A model generated the notes under the pieces. That model had not been told where the DNA came from. It made no database searches and worked only from the letters and a program-made list of their open reading frames with translations. From Sthenelais limicola (lineage: Eukaryota > Annelida > Polychaeta > Phyllodocida > Sigalionidae): DNA of 64,000 nt. Both the position numbers and the translations under genes were made by a program. Of the stretch, positions 20,142 through 31,012 are shown one piece after another (the first letter of the stretch is position 1; every line of letters starts with the position of its first letter). The stretch is from assembly GCA_942159475.1 (NCBI GenBank), contig OW804098.1, forward strand, positions 116,657,225 to 116,721,224. Direction: 5' to 3'.

Positions 20142-20659
20142 ACTTATGTCCAACTTGGTTATTGTTGTTTTCTACATGTACTTATTAGCTTTGTCTAGTA
20201 ATCGACTAATTTGTGTATACAGTAAATCAGGATTTCTCTGAGAATAGCATCATCAATGTTAGACAAATTATTCGTCCCCTAGCTCCCAAGCGGGGACGAA
20301 GACTTCCCCATAGACTTTCCACTGGAAACACAACAGTGACAACTATAGCTGCTCCCAAGAATCTAGCCCTACTACATTCCTTATTTTCTTGGATTACTAG
20401 AGAAATAATTGGTTTTGATCAATCTAACTATAGCGTACACCCATTGATATAAAGGTAATGTTCAATGAACACTCATTTGTTTTATGTGAAATGTGTGTAC
20501 ACTCATGTACACACTCATACCAAATATGTCCCGATTTTCAGAAAGCCCCAATGGCTGGCCGAGTATGGGACTCGGACAGCTAAGCAGGTTACATCAATGG
20601 AGGCTAATGTAATTGCTGAATAAAAAAAATCTAAACTCCAAACTCTCTATTTATTTATA
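20142..20659. other. Unassigned sequence
   Basis: A frame at 20213-20452 has fairly protein-like composition (IIRPLAPKRGRRLPHRL), but no domain is recognised and no splice context is convincing. Left unannotated. Confidence 0.4.
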
Positions 20660-20769
20660 TGGTGGAGCACTTTCCCTCAGTTTGTAGGAGCTCTTTCAAC
20701 TCTGAGCCTAGACTGGAAAGGCTTATCCTCCGTTTGGAGGGATTCTCTTAACTCTGAGCCTAGGCTGTA
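20660..20769 (+). mobile_element. Family D right ends, two in tandem
   Basis: GAGCACTTTCCCTCAGTTTG...CTCTGAGCCTAGACTGG is followed directly by a second CTCCGTTTGGAGGGATTC...CTGAGCCTAGGCTG. Left ends are absent. Confidence 0.7.
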
Positions 20770-20932
20770 ATTCCTCGAGTTCCCTTACAGTTTCGACCAG
20801 AAGGAAAAACATTCTCTTTTATTAGCTATACTTGTTTTGATCTAATTTGGATTAGGATAGAATTATGAAAGGTTTTGTGCCTTCGTCTATAATCAAACAA
20901 TTTTCAGCATTTTTTTGCCTTTTAAGACTATT

Positions 20933-21342
20933 TGTGCTGTGTTTCAGGAATATGAGTCATAAGTCGCAAAAAAATGATTTTGAGATATTATTATATTTGA
21001 AAAGATGAGATGAAGCCGATTCCAATGATAGTAAACAGTCTAATAAAATAATAAGTATTTCTAGATTTTAAGTTTGATATGTTCGTTTTTGAAAAAAAAA
21101 GTCTCCAATATTTCTGGGGGTCATTAAACAGTAAAGTCACTAAATGAAGTCCATATAAGGACCTTTAAAACGAAAGAATATATTGCATAGATTGTCTTGA
21201 CATTTAATACATCGATTGACATAACTATAAGTGACACGCTCTCCAAAAATCAGAACATTCTAATAATGTGATCTTGTGAAAAAAACACTTTGAAAAATAT
21301 CAATTGTGCGACTTATGACTCATTTTCCTAAAACACATCACA
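20933..21342 (+). mobile_element. Family A element, complete
   Basis: TGTGCTGTGTTTCAGGAATA to TTTTCCTAAAACACATCACA, with TT on both flanks. Confidence 0.9.
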
Positions 21343-21604
21343 TTTTTCTTTACTGAGGCACATATAAATTTATATTTATTCAATGATCACATCAAAAGTA
21401 CAATCAAACTGCCATTGTGTGTCCGGAAGGCATTTAAATGCACCGACGTTTTTGTAAAATAAAAACAAACCGAAAGATCATGATGAAAAAGATACATTGA
21501 GTACAGAGGGACGTACCTCGAGGCCGGTGGATACATTTCAATAGTGGTGAGGCTTTGTGGTTGAAAGCTTGCCTGGGTTAACCAGTGTACAAGCCCACCC
21601 ATTG
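21343..21604. other. Unassigned spacer
   Basis: No feature recognised; the minus-strand frame across it continues into the C element. Confidence 0.5.
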
Positions 21605-21958
21605 AATAGGGGGATTTGCATAGCCGCCATTTTTCATCTTGAATCACATGGAATTATGGGACTAATGGTACAGTGTAATATCTATAGAAAACATGCTATG
21701 TATGTTCAGCATGGGATATTTGTCAATGATCTAATGTCAATATCCATGTGTTATACATGTTTCCAGGGCACAAGTCTCCATCTGTCCCATCATGCATTTG
21801 GATTTCATAACTCATTTATACAAACACGGTATTAGTGAACACATTCTTGCAATTTTTTATCAAAATCTTGTCAAATATTTGTATGTCAGATTTCAACAGA
21901 ATCCATTCCATGATGCACTATAACAGACATGCGCAGTGGCACATGCAACTCCCCTATT
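21605..21958 (+). mobile_element. Family C element, complete (354 bp)
   Basis: AATAGGGGGATTTGCATAGC to ACATGCAACTCCCCTATT. The body has CCATCATGCATTTGG and ACATGCGCAGTGGC. Confidence 0.92.
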
Positions 21959-21986
21959 AAAAAGTGTTCTCTGTTGGTTGTGTACT

Positions 21987-22200
21987 CAGTCCAGGCCCAA
22001 ACCCTCAGCTCAGATAAGAAGGGTATGTCAGTGATTGGACGCCTACTTCGCTAATCAGTTTCCTGCCCTAAGACTAGGCCTTATAAAGGGATTATAATGA
22101 GATTTTGCAGTCTTAATTGAATTATCATGACACATTAAATTTTGGGTTGAGCGGCTTTCCCTCCATTTGAAGGGACTTTGTCATCTTTGGGCCTAGACTG
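21987..22200 (+). mobile_element. Family D element, complete (214 bp)
   Basis: CAGTCCAGGCCCAAACCCTC to CATCTTTGGGCCTAGACTG. It lies in DNA paralogous to 14211-14860; the two flanks share ATTATCCTCGTTCAGTAA and GGAATGAACTTATTTAAC. Confidence 0.9.
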
Positions 22201-22281
22201 TAGAGAGGTCCAGATTATCCTCGTTCAGTAACCATGCAAAACTTCTTTAATTGTTAGAATAAGGAATGAACTTATTTAACA

Positions 22282-22453
22282 GCTGGGCTCAGAGTTGGGA
22301 GAATCCCTCCAAAATGAGCTAAAGCCTTTCAAGAGCTCAAGACCGCAAAATGATATAATGATCCTTGGTGGAATTATAATGACACATTGCGGTTTGAGGC
22401 GACAGGCCTTTTCCTCCGTTTGAAGGGACTCTATCATCTTTGGGCCTAGACTG
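22282..22453. mobile_element. Chimeric family D element (two right ends, head to head)
   Basis: The left side GGCTCAGAGTTGGGAGAATC is an inverted D right end. The right side CCGTTTGAAGGGACTC to GGGCCTAGACTG is a forward D right end. The unit therefore looks recombined rather than simply inserted. Confidence 0.65.
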
Positions 22454-22487
22454 TGAATAGAATGCTTCGGGTTCTCACACAAGATAT

Positions 22488-22722
22488 GGGTCAGATTTTC
22501 GGAAAATGTACAATTCAACTTCGCCAATCTTCTCAAATAACCCAAATTTCAGACGAAAATAAAGTTCAAAATACAGTTCAACCTAACCAAACAGATTGCT
22601 AGAACCAATGCCATGCTGAATATGCACAAATTTACCTAGTATTGACCAAATTGCAGCGTAATTGTGCAGAATTTACTAAATATGTACAGCTGCCAATTGT
22701 ACATTTTCTGAAAATCTGACCC
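22488..22722 (-). mobile_element. Family B element, complete (235 bp)
   Basis: GGGTCAGATTTTCGGAAAAT to ATTTTCTGAAAATCTGACCC, flanked by ATAT on both sides. Confidence 0.94.
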
Positions 22723-23240
22723 ATATACATGAAGCACTATCCGGTAATTAATTATATGTTGCCAGATTCATATTAAAGATTAACAATTAATAACACCAGC
22801 CTGTACCTGTGCGGTAATTATTTACCCATACACTTACACAATGCGACGTAACGCCATTATGCGGACAGGGCACGTACTAATCACCAGCCACCAATCAGAC
22901 TTTGTGTACAATTGTCGTCTGCTGTAAGTATCCATGGTTACATCGCCGCCATTTTGGGTCAGTTTGACCTTGACCCACGGGGAATGTTTATTAGCAAGTC
23001 TCTGACATCCTTGTATCATCAATACTTACAAAAGATGGCCGCTCAGATGGTTACAAAGTCAGGAAATTATAACAACCAACGATGATGACATAAGCTACAG
23101 GGCAGCAGAGTTCATGTTGCACCCATACATGAATAAGCAAACGCATGCATACATAATTATGCATACTTGTATATTTTGGGCTTTCAGGGTGGTGGCTGTG
23201 ACAAATTGAAGTGTAGTACAATGCTTGGCCCTGCTACTCC
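22723..23240. other. Unassigned sequence
   Basis: No gene recognised. CATCGCCGCCATTTTGGGTC near 22942 is YY1-like on the minus strand. Confidence 0.45.
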
Positions 23241-23420
23241 CCCCCCCTCATGATCCAGTAGGTACGGGAGGGTGGAGAGAGGGAGGGTGGGCGGGAGGGA
23301 GAGAGGTAGAGGAGACGGTGGGTGTGTAAGCACGAGATACCTGATGCCCGGCTCGGGTTACTGCCAGGGAGGATCGGCTTACACTCTGTAACACTCCATA
23401 CACCCAACATGTACATGTAG
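23241..23420. other. Short G-rich and mixed-composition spacer
   Basis: A purine-rich start (about 23264-23312), then mixed sequence leading into the minisatellite. No gene seen. Confidence 0.4.
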
Positions 23421-23935
23421 TGGGGGGGGGGGGGAGGAGGGGGGAGGAGGGGAGGGGGACACTGGATGGGACAGGAGGAGAGAGGATGGAGAGAGGATGG
23501 AGAGAGGATGGAGACAGGAGGAGAGAGAGGAGGGATGGAAGGGAGGGGAGAGGGAGACGGGAGGAGGAGGGGAGGGGGACACTGGATGGGACAGGAGGAG
23601 AGGGGATGGAGAGAGGATGGAGACAGGAGGGGAGAGAGGAGGGAGGGAAGGGAGGGGAGAGGGAGACGGGAGGAGGAGGGGAGGGGGACACTGGATGGGA
23701 CAGGAGGAGAGAGGATGGAGAGAGGATGGAGACAGGAGGAGAGAGAGGAGGGAGGGAAGGGAGGGGAGAGGGAGACGGGAGGAGGAGGGGAGAGGGACAC
23801 TGGAGGGGACAGGAGGAGAGAGGATGGAGAGAGGATGGAGACAGGAGGAGATAGAGGAGGGAGGGAAGGGAGGGGAGAGGGAGACGGGAGGAGGAGGGAG
23901 GAAACTTATAGAGGAGAGAGGATAGAAAGGAGGAG
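23421..23935. repeat. Purine minisatellite, about 109-120 bp period, 4 units
   Basis: The landmark GACACTGGA(T/G)GGGAC recurs near 23461, 23581, 23690 and 23799 (spacings 120, 109, 109). Between landmarks are near-identical GAGAGAGGATGG and GGGAGACGGGAGGAGG blocks. Several strand/frame combinations stay open because stop codons are rare in this composition; none is coding. Confidence 0.92.
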
Positions 23936-24330
23936 GAGAAGAGGGAGGGGAAAAGGAGGGAAGGGAGGAGGGAGGGAGAGAGGAGGTAGGGGAGGAGGGC
24001 AGAGGAAGGAGGGCAGAGGAAGGAGAGAGGAGAGAGGATGAGGATGAGGTGGAGGGGGTGAGGAGAAGAAGAGGTAGGAGACGAAAAGGGAGGAGAAGAG
24101 GCGGAGATAAACAGAACAGAAGAGGAGGAGAGGAGAAGGAGAAGAAGTAGGAGGAAAAGAGGGAGGGGGAGTGGAGAGAGGGGACGAGGAGGGAGAGGAA
24201 GACGAGGGCGGAGAAGAGAAGGGAGGGAGGAGTGGGGAGGAGAGGAGATTAGACACGGAAGAGATAGAGATTAGATAATAAGAAGAATGAAGTGAAAGAC
24301 AAGAGAGTTGCAAAGAGGAGAAGGGAGACC
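23936..24330. repeat. Polypurine tract
   Basis: An irregular GGAGGA/GAAGAG continuation of the minisatellite, fading into normal AT-rich DNA near 24330. Confidence 0.85.
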
Positions 24331-24403
24331 GATTACAAGAAGTTAGATAATAAATCCACAATACGGTATAAGAGTAGTCAATAGTAAAGGACAAACAATA
24401 CAA

Positions 24404-24638
24404 GGGTGAGATTTTCAGAAAATGTACAATTGTCAGCTCTACACATTTAGTAAATTTTGCTAAAGTAGGCTGAAAACTCATCAATTCTAGGTATATCTGG
24501 GTATATTTGATATTGCATTGATTTAAAGTATCAGTTCTGTTATGTTAAACTGCATTTTGAAGCTCATTTTTGGCTTAAATGTGGGTTATTTGAGAGGATT
24601 GGTGAAGGCGAATTGTACATTTTCTGAAAATCTGACCC
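24404..24638 (+). mobile_element. Family B element, complete
   Basis: GGGTGAGATTTTCAGAAAAT to ATTTTCTGAAAATCTGACCC. ACAA on both flanks is a 4-bp target duplication. Confidence 0.93.
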
Positions 24639-24740
24639 ACAAGTTGAATAGGACATGTACCTGTAGTAGTGATACTAATAATTACTATAAACATAGAACG
24701 TACCCAGGTGAATATACAAAGCTACATATATATATGAGTC

Positions 24741-24815
24741 AAATTTCAGCCTAATTTAGCAGAATTTACTAAATGTGTACAGCTGCCAATTGTACATTTT
24801 CTGAAAATCTGACCC
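24741..24815 (-). mobile_element. Family B right-end fragment
   Basis: TCAGCCTAATTTAGCAGAAT onward to ATTTTCTGAAAATCTGACCC; the rest of the element is missing. Confidence 0.8.
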
Positions 24816-24829
24816 ATGTATTTATCACA

Positions 24830-24953
24830 CTGAAATTTAATATAATGTATTCATGCTACTAGCAAAGCATTCTGACCAAGGGCTCCCGTGAGACAAATAT
24901 TTGAAAAATATCATTTTTTGCAACGTGTGACAGTTTTTATAAGACATCCCACA
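24830..24953. mobile_element. Family A right-end fragment, diverged
   Basis: 'TATTCATGCTACTAGCAAAG', GAAAAATATCATTTTTTGC and a decayed ATAAGACATCCCACAT end match the family's right part. Confidence 0.5.
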
Positions 24954-25245
24954 TGTTTACATATTATATATATGATAGGAGAGTGGAGTTGTTGTTGTTA
25001 GTGTTTTATTACACATGTGAGCAGTTAGAAAGGTGCAGTTTGGGGGTGCAGTTCGGTTGATACGAACCGCTCACGTGTACCGTTCGGCCAAAGACGCAAT
25101 TTCATTGGTGCAGCGTAGGCCAGATGACGTCCTCCCGACCGCGTAACTTAGGCTACAAATTGCGGTGAATGAAGCCTCCTCGAGCTAAACTATAGGCTTA
25201 ACAAGTTAAATTTACTTTTTAACATCCAAATAGAGTGTGTAATAA
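24954..25245. other. Unassigned sequence
   Basis: Moderately GC-rich (about 25055-25190) with an inverted pair ACATGTGAGC/GCTCACGTGT. No gene seen. Confidence 0.4.
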
Positions 25246-25378
25246 ATAGCAAATGGCACTCTGTTCGGGTTCAAACTGATCTCGACCCATCAGAAAACGG
25301 GAACTCACCCCTTCGGGATTCGTCCCGTTTTCTGATGGGTCTCGATCAGTTTGAACCCTCCATCGGGCCATTTGCTAT
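25246..25378. mobile_element. 133-bp hairpin (foldback) element
   Basis: ATAGCAAATGGC at the left is mirrored by GCCATTTGCTAT at the right. Inside, GGGTTCAAACTGATC and GACCCATCAGAAAACGGGA are mirrored by TCCCGTTTTCTGATGGGTC and GATCAGTTTGAACCC around a short loop at about 25309-25321. Nearly the whole unit can form one stem. Confidence 0.85.
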
Positions 25379-25547
25379 AAGTACTGACCTGAGCCAGTGT
25401 ACCACTATAGTGCTGGTGTGTTTTAACATTTCACTGTAACAGAACACCAGCATGAAACACATCACAAGCACACCCATATTATCTCCAGGCCTAATGTAGG
25501 CCTTTTAAACATTGCATTAATTTCATGAGATAAGCTGGGAATTTGCC
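25379..25547. other. Unassigned spacer
   Basis: An inverted pair CACCAGCA/TGCTGGTG and a terminal GAAACACATCACA (about 25454-25466) identical to a family A right end, here without its body. Confidence 0.4.
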
Positions 25548-26040
25548 TAGAGATGGAGAGAGAGCGGGGGGGGGGAGGGGGGAGAGGGGGAAGCAGGGAA
25601 AGAGAAAGAGAGGGGGTGAGGGAGAGAGCGAGAGATAGCGAGAGGGGGTGAGGGAGGGAGAGAACGAGAGGGGGTGAGGGAGAGAGCGAGAAGAGGCTGA
25701 GGGAGAGAGAGAAAGAGAGGGGGTGAGGGAGAGAGAGAAAGAGAGGGGTGAGGTAGAGCGAAAGAGAGAGTGGGGAGGGAGAGCAAAACGGGAGAGGAGA
25801 GAGACAGAGAAGGACGGAGAGAGGTAGATAGCAGGAGAGCGAGAGAGGAGAGAGAGAGAGGCATGGGGAGAGAAAGATACAGAGATGGGGAGAGAGAGGT
25901 AGAGAGCGACAGAGGAGAGAGACAGAGAGAGGGTGAGTGAGGAGAGAGACAGACAGGGATGGAGAGAGAGGTAGAAAGAGAGTCAGAGTCAGAGAGAGAG
26001 AGAGAGGGGTGGGGGCATGGAGAGAGATGGAGACAAAGAT
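25548..26040. repeat. Polypurine tract (GAGAGA/GGGTGAGG)
   Basis: About 490 bp of G/A. The first part has loosely repeated AGAGGGGGTGAGGGAGAGAG units. The minus-strand Ser/Leu/Pro frame is low complexity. Confidence 0.9.
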
Positions 26041-26121
26041 TATTATTAAAAGGATTTAATGAATAAATTTTACATTTTTAATGAATAACAACAATTATTG
26101 TGTACGAGGCGATACAAGAAA

Positions 26122-26526
26122 TGTGATGTGTTCCAGGAAAATGAGTCATAAGTCGCAAAATTGATATTTTTCAAAGTGTTTTTTTTACAAGATCACATTA
26201 TTGGAATGTTCTAATTCTTGGAGGGTTTATTACTCATAGTTATATCAACCTATGTATCAAGTCTCAAGACAATCCATATAATATATCCCTTCGTTTTAAA
26301 GGTTTTGACTACATTTAGTTACTTTACTGTTTATTCACCCCAAGAAATATTGAAACCTTTTTTTTCAAAAACGAAAATATCAAACTTAAAATCTAGAAAT
26401 ACTTATTAGATTATTAGACTGTTTACTACCATTGGAATCCCCTTGATCTCATCTTTTCAAATATAAGGGTATATCTCAAAATCTATTTTTTGCGACTTAT
26501 GACTCATTGTCCTGAAACACATCAAA
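26122..26526 (-). mobile_element. Family A element, complete
   Basis: TGTGATGTGTTCCAGGAAAA to TTGTCCTGAAACACATCAAA. Confidence 0.9.
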
Positions 26527-27123
26527 TATGTGTAAAGTTATGGCCGTCTAGCAATGAGTTTAAATTTGTTAGTACTGAACTATTTTTCGTGTATTTATAT
26601 ATTAACTATACATGTTTATCATAAACTATCGCACAAAAAAGAATAACGCAAGAATTAAAACGACATGACAATTCTAAAAATTCGAGAAAAGTGCTATTTG
26701 ATATAGACAGCTGTCTGATATATCTAAAACTCCAGTTAGAATCTCTTTTGTGTGGTACTTATTGTGTAATAATAGAAAAAAAAACACAAAAAAACGTTTG
26801 TTCTCCCTCCATGTTGATATTACATAGATGCATGTTTATGTTTGGGCTCAAATACAGGCCCAAAGTCCATTCTCTCTTCCCAGACCCTCAATATCTCTTC
26901 TCAAATATTCTAACTATGCCTCCTCTGACCAAATCTTGTAAAAAATGTTTAAAAAACACAAAAGATGTGAGTTTATGTTATCTTGGCAAATAGACCATTA
27001 TAACTCTCCCACGGAGGAGGCGAGATAGTGCCAGAAATAGACATAAATCCTTCTGTTGTCTGGTGGGATTGGTGGGGGAGGGGGCATTGCAGAGGAGGGG
27101 GGGGGGGCACTTCCGAATTAATA
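26527..27123. other. Unassigned sequence
   Basis: No gene recognised. A G-run lies at about 27098-27108. Confidence 0.5.
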
Positions 27124-27345
27124 TGAGATGTGTTGCGGGGAAATAAGTCACAAGTCGACAGAAAATATCATCATGTTTGAAAAGATGAGATCAAACTGAT
27201 TCAAATGATAGTAAACATTAGGTCATCGTATAAATCTTAAGTTTGATACCGAAATAGGTTTGCAATATTTCTTGGTGGACAATTATGAGTAAAGTAGCTG
27301 AATATACTCTATAGGATGATATTCGAAATGCATCTATTTGTACCT
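27124..27345 (+). mobile_element. Family A left-half fragment
   Basis: TGAGATGTGTTGCGGGGAAA, then AAAGATGAGATCAAACTGATTC and TTTGCAATATTTCTTGG; stops before the right half. Confidence 0.7.
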
Positions 27346-27365
27346 CTTGTGTGTTGGTTGTGAAA

Positions 27366-27774
27366 TGTGATGTGTTTCAGGAAAATGAGTCATAAGTCGT
27401 AAAATTGATATTTTTCAAAGTGTTTTTTCATAAGATCACATTATTGGAATGTTCCAATTTTGAGGGAGTTTATTCCTTATAGCTATATAAATCAATGTAT
27501 CAAATTTCAGGACAATCTACGTAATATATCCTTTCGTTTCAAAGGTCCTCATATGAACTACATTTAGTTACTTTACTGTTTATTGACCCCCAGAAATATT
27601 GGAAACTTTTTTTTTCAAAAACGAAAATATCAAACTTGAAATCTAGAAATACTTATTAGATTATTAGACTGTTTACTACCATTGGAATCATCTCGATCTC
27701 ATCTTTTCAAATATAATGATATCTCAAAATCAATTTTTTGCGACTTATGACTCATTTTCCTGAAACACATCACA
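27366..27774 (-). mobile_element. Family A element, complete (409 bp)
   Basis: TGTGATGTGTTTCAGGAAAA to TTTTCCTGAAACACATCACA, with AA on both flanks. Confidence 0.95.
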
Positions 27775-28520
27775 AATGGTTGTGTTTTGGTTTTGTATTG
27801 AAAGTTGCAATGTATAATAAGCGTATTGTGTTGGCTGTGTGTTGGTTTTGCAAAGATTGCAAAATTTCTAGAATAAAAGCCCCTGTGAAGTTTTCTTAAA
27901 AGTAAAAAAATTCCTCTAAACAGTCCTTGCATATAATAATTCATCTTTTAAATGATTGATTTTTTAAAAAACGGTTTTATTCGGTTTGTTGCCATCAGGG
28001 CATATACATGTCTAAGCTGGGAAGCGTCTTCCTTATTTTTTTTTTTTTTATTTTTGTGTGGTTTTCTGTGACGGAATTTTCACTTTTATCTAAAAAAAAC
28101 AAAAACCCCAAAACAATTGTAACACCCTTTGGCCACAACAGTGACCAAATGTTTCTCAAAGTATAACCAGAGTGTGTTGGGGTGTAATTAAGTTTGAAAA
28201 CCACCTCCACAACCAATCAAACAGCAATCCGACAACGGTAGATCTCAGTCTATTCAACGGGCACACTCATAGTTCTTGCATAGTACCCCCCCCCCCCCCC
28301 CCTCCCTGCCACTGTAGGTACGCTGGAACAAACCCAATGTAGTTGTTTCCTGTACTCCGCCCTCCACAATTAATATCAACCCGCCACCTGGTGGCACGGT
28401 GGGAAAACATGGGGGCAACCCGCTTCCTGTTGAGTGGTGACCTCTGGCTGGAGCTGAAGGACACAGGGATTATGTGCGTACAGGACGATAATAGGCTAAA
28501 CAATGGGATTTAGTATATCT
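27775..28520. other. Unassigned sequence
   Basis: T-rich first half, a C-run at about 28287-28304, then about 200 bp of higher GC that includes CGCCACCTGGTGGCACGG (about 28381-28398), a GCCACC/GGTGGC dyad resembling a CTCF-type half-site pair. No gene recognised. Confidence 0.4.
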
Positions 28521-28985
28521 GGGCAGGGGGGGGGGGAGGGGGAGGGAGGGGAGGGGAAGGGGAGGGAGGAGGGAATGGGGAGGGGGAGTGAGTGAGTGAG
28601 ATGGAGGGAAGGAGGGTAGGGGGAGGGGGAGGGGGAGGAGGAGGGGTAGGGAGGTGGAGGGGAGGGGTGGAGGAGGAGAGGAGGAGGAGGAGGGGACAAG
28701 GAAGAGGAGGAGAAGAGAGGGGGAGGAGGGGCAGGGGAGAGGGGCAGGGGGAGGAGGAGGGGTAGGGGTAGGGGAGGTGTAGGGGTAGGTGGAGGGGAGG
28801 GGAGGAAGAGGGGGAGGAGGAGGAGGAGGAGGAGGAAGAGGAGGAGGCAGAGGAGAAGGGGGAGGAGGGGAAGGGAGAATGGGAGAAGCGAAGGTGGTGG
28901 GGAAGAGAGTTGTCGCCGGGGAGAGGGAGGTCGGAACATAAAGATAGCGAAGGAGAAGGAAATTGGAAAAGATGGGGCTTAAGGT
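28521..28985. repeat. Polypurine tract (GGAGG-rich)
   Basis: About 460 bp of G/A in irregular GGGGAGG and GGAGGA units. Minus-strand Pro/Ser/Leu frames are low complexity. Confidence 0.92.
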
Positions 28986-29045
28986 GATCAATGAAGAAAA
29001 TATGATTCCAAGTATGCAGTCCTGATTTTCTTTTTAAAAAAAAGG

Positions 29046-29155
29046 GAATTTAAGAACCTCTCAGATGAGGTAATAATGGCAAGTCCTGGAGTCCTACTGG
29101 GATTTTAATGACAATTTACGGTTTGTAGCGAAATGCTTTCCCCCAGTTTGGAGCC
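29046..29155 (+). mobile_element. Family D internal fragment
   Basis: CCTCTCAGAT.AGGTAATAATGG, TACTGGGATTTTAATGAC and a pyrimidine-rich CCAGTTTGGAG block match the D interior; both termini are lost. Confidence 0.55.
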
Positions 29156-29510
29156 CTCATCTGTCTCCCTGTCTGTCTTTTTCTCTCTATCTTTCTTTCT
29201 CTCTGTCATTCTCTCCTCTCCTTCCCTCTCTTCTCCCTATTTCCCTTCTCCTCTCCTCTCCCGTCTTCCCTCTTTCCATATCCCGCTAATCGCCCTATGC
29301 CACCCTCTATCTCCCCCCTGTCACCCCCCTGTCACCCCCTGTCACCCTCTGTCTCTTTCTTTCTTTCCTTCTGTCGGTATCTCTGTATCTCTGTCTGTTT
29401 CTGTCTCTCCTCTCCTTCCCTCCCTTCTCCCTGTTTCCCTTCTCCTCTAATCGCCCTATGTCCCCCTCTATCTCCCCCCTGTCCCCTCCCTCCCTCCCCC
29501 GCCAGCCCTA
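29156..29510. repeat. Polypyrimidine tract with internal duplication
   Basis: C/T-rich with a duplicated segment: CCCTTCTCCTCT...TAATCGCCCTATG(C/T)C occurs near 29245-29301 and 29425-29463 (about 170-bp offset), plus a CTGTCACCCC run at about 29318-29350. Confidence 0.85.
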
Positions 29511-29894
29511 TAGAGCCATGCCCACTACAAGTACAGGAGTAAACAGTACAAGCCAACACGGCGCACCCGAGTCTTTCATTGTGGCTCAGAGTCAAGTGAT
29601 TAGAAAAACTAGTGCATGTTTAAGCTAGAGATTGGTGTCAGAGGTTCGCCCAGAACAGTCAAGATGCGCGCAGGCCTTTTCTTACGGGTAATATTGGGCC
29701 AGCAGCGGGGATAAGCCTAATATATACACTGGTAGCTAGTGCAGGCTGGGGGGGGAAGGGGGGGGGGGGGAGCTGCACTCTCAGTTAATATCGAACAAAA
29801 ACTAGATATTTTCTATACTTTTTGTTTGTTTCTTTTCCAAGTCATTTGACCAAAATTTCGGAGGTTTTTGTCCGGCTGTTTTTGCTGCAGGTAG
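29511..29894. other. Unassigned sequence with G-runs
   Basis: G-runs at about 29747-29771. No gene seen. Confidence 0.5.
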
Positions 29895-30209
29895 GGTGGA
29901 GGGAGGGGAAGGTGGTGGGGTAAGGGGAGTGGAGGGAACGGGGAAGGGAGGGGAGGGAAAGGGGAGGGAAAGGGGAGGGAAAGGGGGAGGGAACGGGGAG
30001 GGAACGGGGAGGGAACGGGGAGGGAAAGGGGAGGGAAAGGGGAGGGAAAGGGGAGGGAAAGGGGAGGGAAAGAGGAGGGAAAGGGGAGGGAAAGGGGAGG
30101 GAAAGGGGAGGGAAAGGGGAGGGAAAGAGGAGGGAAAGGGGAGGGAAAGGGGAGGGAAAGGGGAGGTAAAGGGGAGGGAAAGGGGAGGGAAAGGGGGAGG
30201 GAAAGAACT
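29895..30209. repeat. Polypurine minisatellite, 11-bp unit
   Basis: Tandem GGGGAGGGAAA units (variants AGGAGGGAAAG, GGGGAGGGAAC), about 25 copies. 11 bp is not a multiple of 3, so all frames repeat the same low-complexity peptide every 33 bp. Noncoding. Confidence 0.95.
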
Positions 30210-30330
30210 GAATGTTTTCTACTTTTTGTTCCTTTTCTTCCAATCAAGGACATACATTTATCAGACACATTTATAAATTATAACAGCAGTGTCACTGTTA
30301 CTGACACTCTCACTTGAGTGAAGCAGGGGA

Positions 30331-30589
30331 GTGGTTCAAGAAAGCGGAATTGGTCAAGGAAGGGGGAGTGGTTCAAGAAAGCGGAATTGGTCAAGGAAGG
30401 GAGAGTGGTTCAAGAAAGCGGAATTGGTCAAGGAAGGGAGAGTGGTTCAAGAAAGCGGAATTGGTCAAGGAAGGGAGAGTGGTTCAAGAAAGCGGAATTG
30501 GTCAAGGAAGGGAGAGTGGTTCAAGAAAGCGGAATTGGTCAAGGAAGGGGGAGTGGTTCAAGAAAGCGGAATTGGTCAAGGAAGGAGAG
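30331..30589. repeat. 37-bp minisatellite, 7 copies
   Basis: The unit begins GTGGTTCAAGAAAGCGGAAT and recurs at 30331, 30368, 30405, 30442, 30479, 30516 and 30553, nearly without mismatches. All three plus frames stay open and give the same 37-residue peptide, phase-shifted, because 3 x 37 = 111. That is a property of the array, not evidence for a gene. High copy identity implies recent expansion. Confidence 0.97.
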
Positions 30590-31012
30590 AAGGTCGAGGA
30601 AGAGGAGTTGGTTGAGAGTTAGGAATGAAAGAGAAGGAGAGAGAAGGAGAGGAACAAGAGAGAAGAAGACGGGAGGAAGAGAGAGAATAAGAGAGAGAGA
30701 GACAGAGACAGAGGGACAGAAGAGAGACATAAAGAGAGTCAGACAGGGACAGATGAGACCAGAGGAAGAGACGAGAGTGGTCAGGGAGAGGGAGAAAGAG
30801 AGAGACGTGATTGAAAGCGAGAGTGGAGAGAGCGACAGATGGGGAGAGAGGAGAGACAGAGGGGTGGGGGACAGAAAGAGTGAGAGAGTGAGAAGGAAAA
30901 GCTAGAGGAGGGGATACAGAGACAGAAAGAGAGTGAGACAGAGAGAGTGAAAGAGAGGAGGGGGATGAGAGAGAGAGGGGGACAGAGAGAGAGTGAGACA
31001 GAGAGAGAAAGC
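30590..31012. repeat. Polypurine tract (GAGAGA-rich)
   Basis: About 420 bp of mainly G/A following the 37-bp array. Confidence 0.88.

Noticed and set aside
20213..20452. 79-codon plus frame with basic, protein-like composition
   Set aside because: No ATG in a good context, no recognisable domain, and no convincing splice sites.
23234..24484. Multiple 140-190-codon Ser/Pro/Leu or Arg/Gly/Glu frames
   Set aside because: Purine/pyrimidine tract composition removes stop codons; overlapping frames on both strands give only low complexity.
30314..30905. 195-codon repeat protein-like frame
   Set aside because: The array unit is 37 bp, so all three frames give the same shifted peptide; the continuation is GA-rich low complexity.
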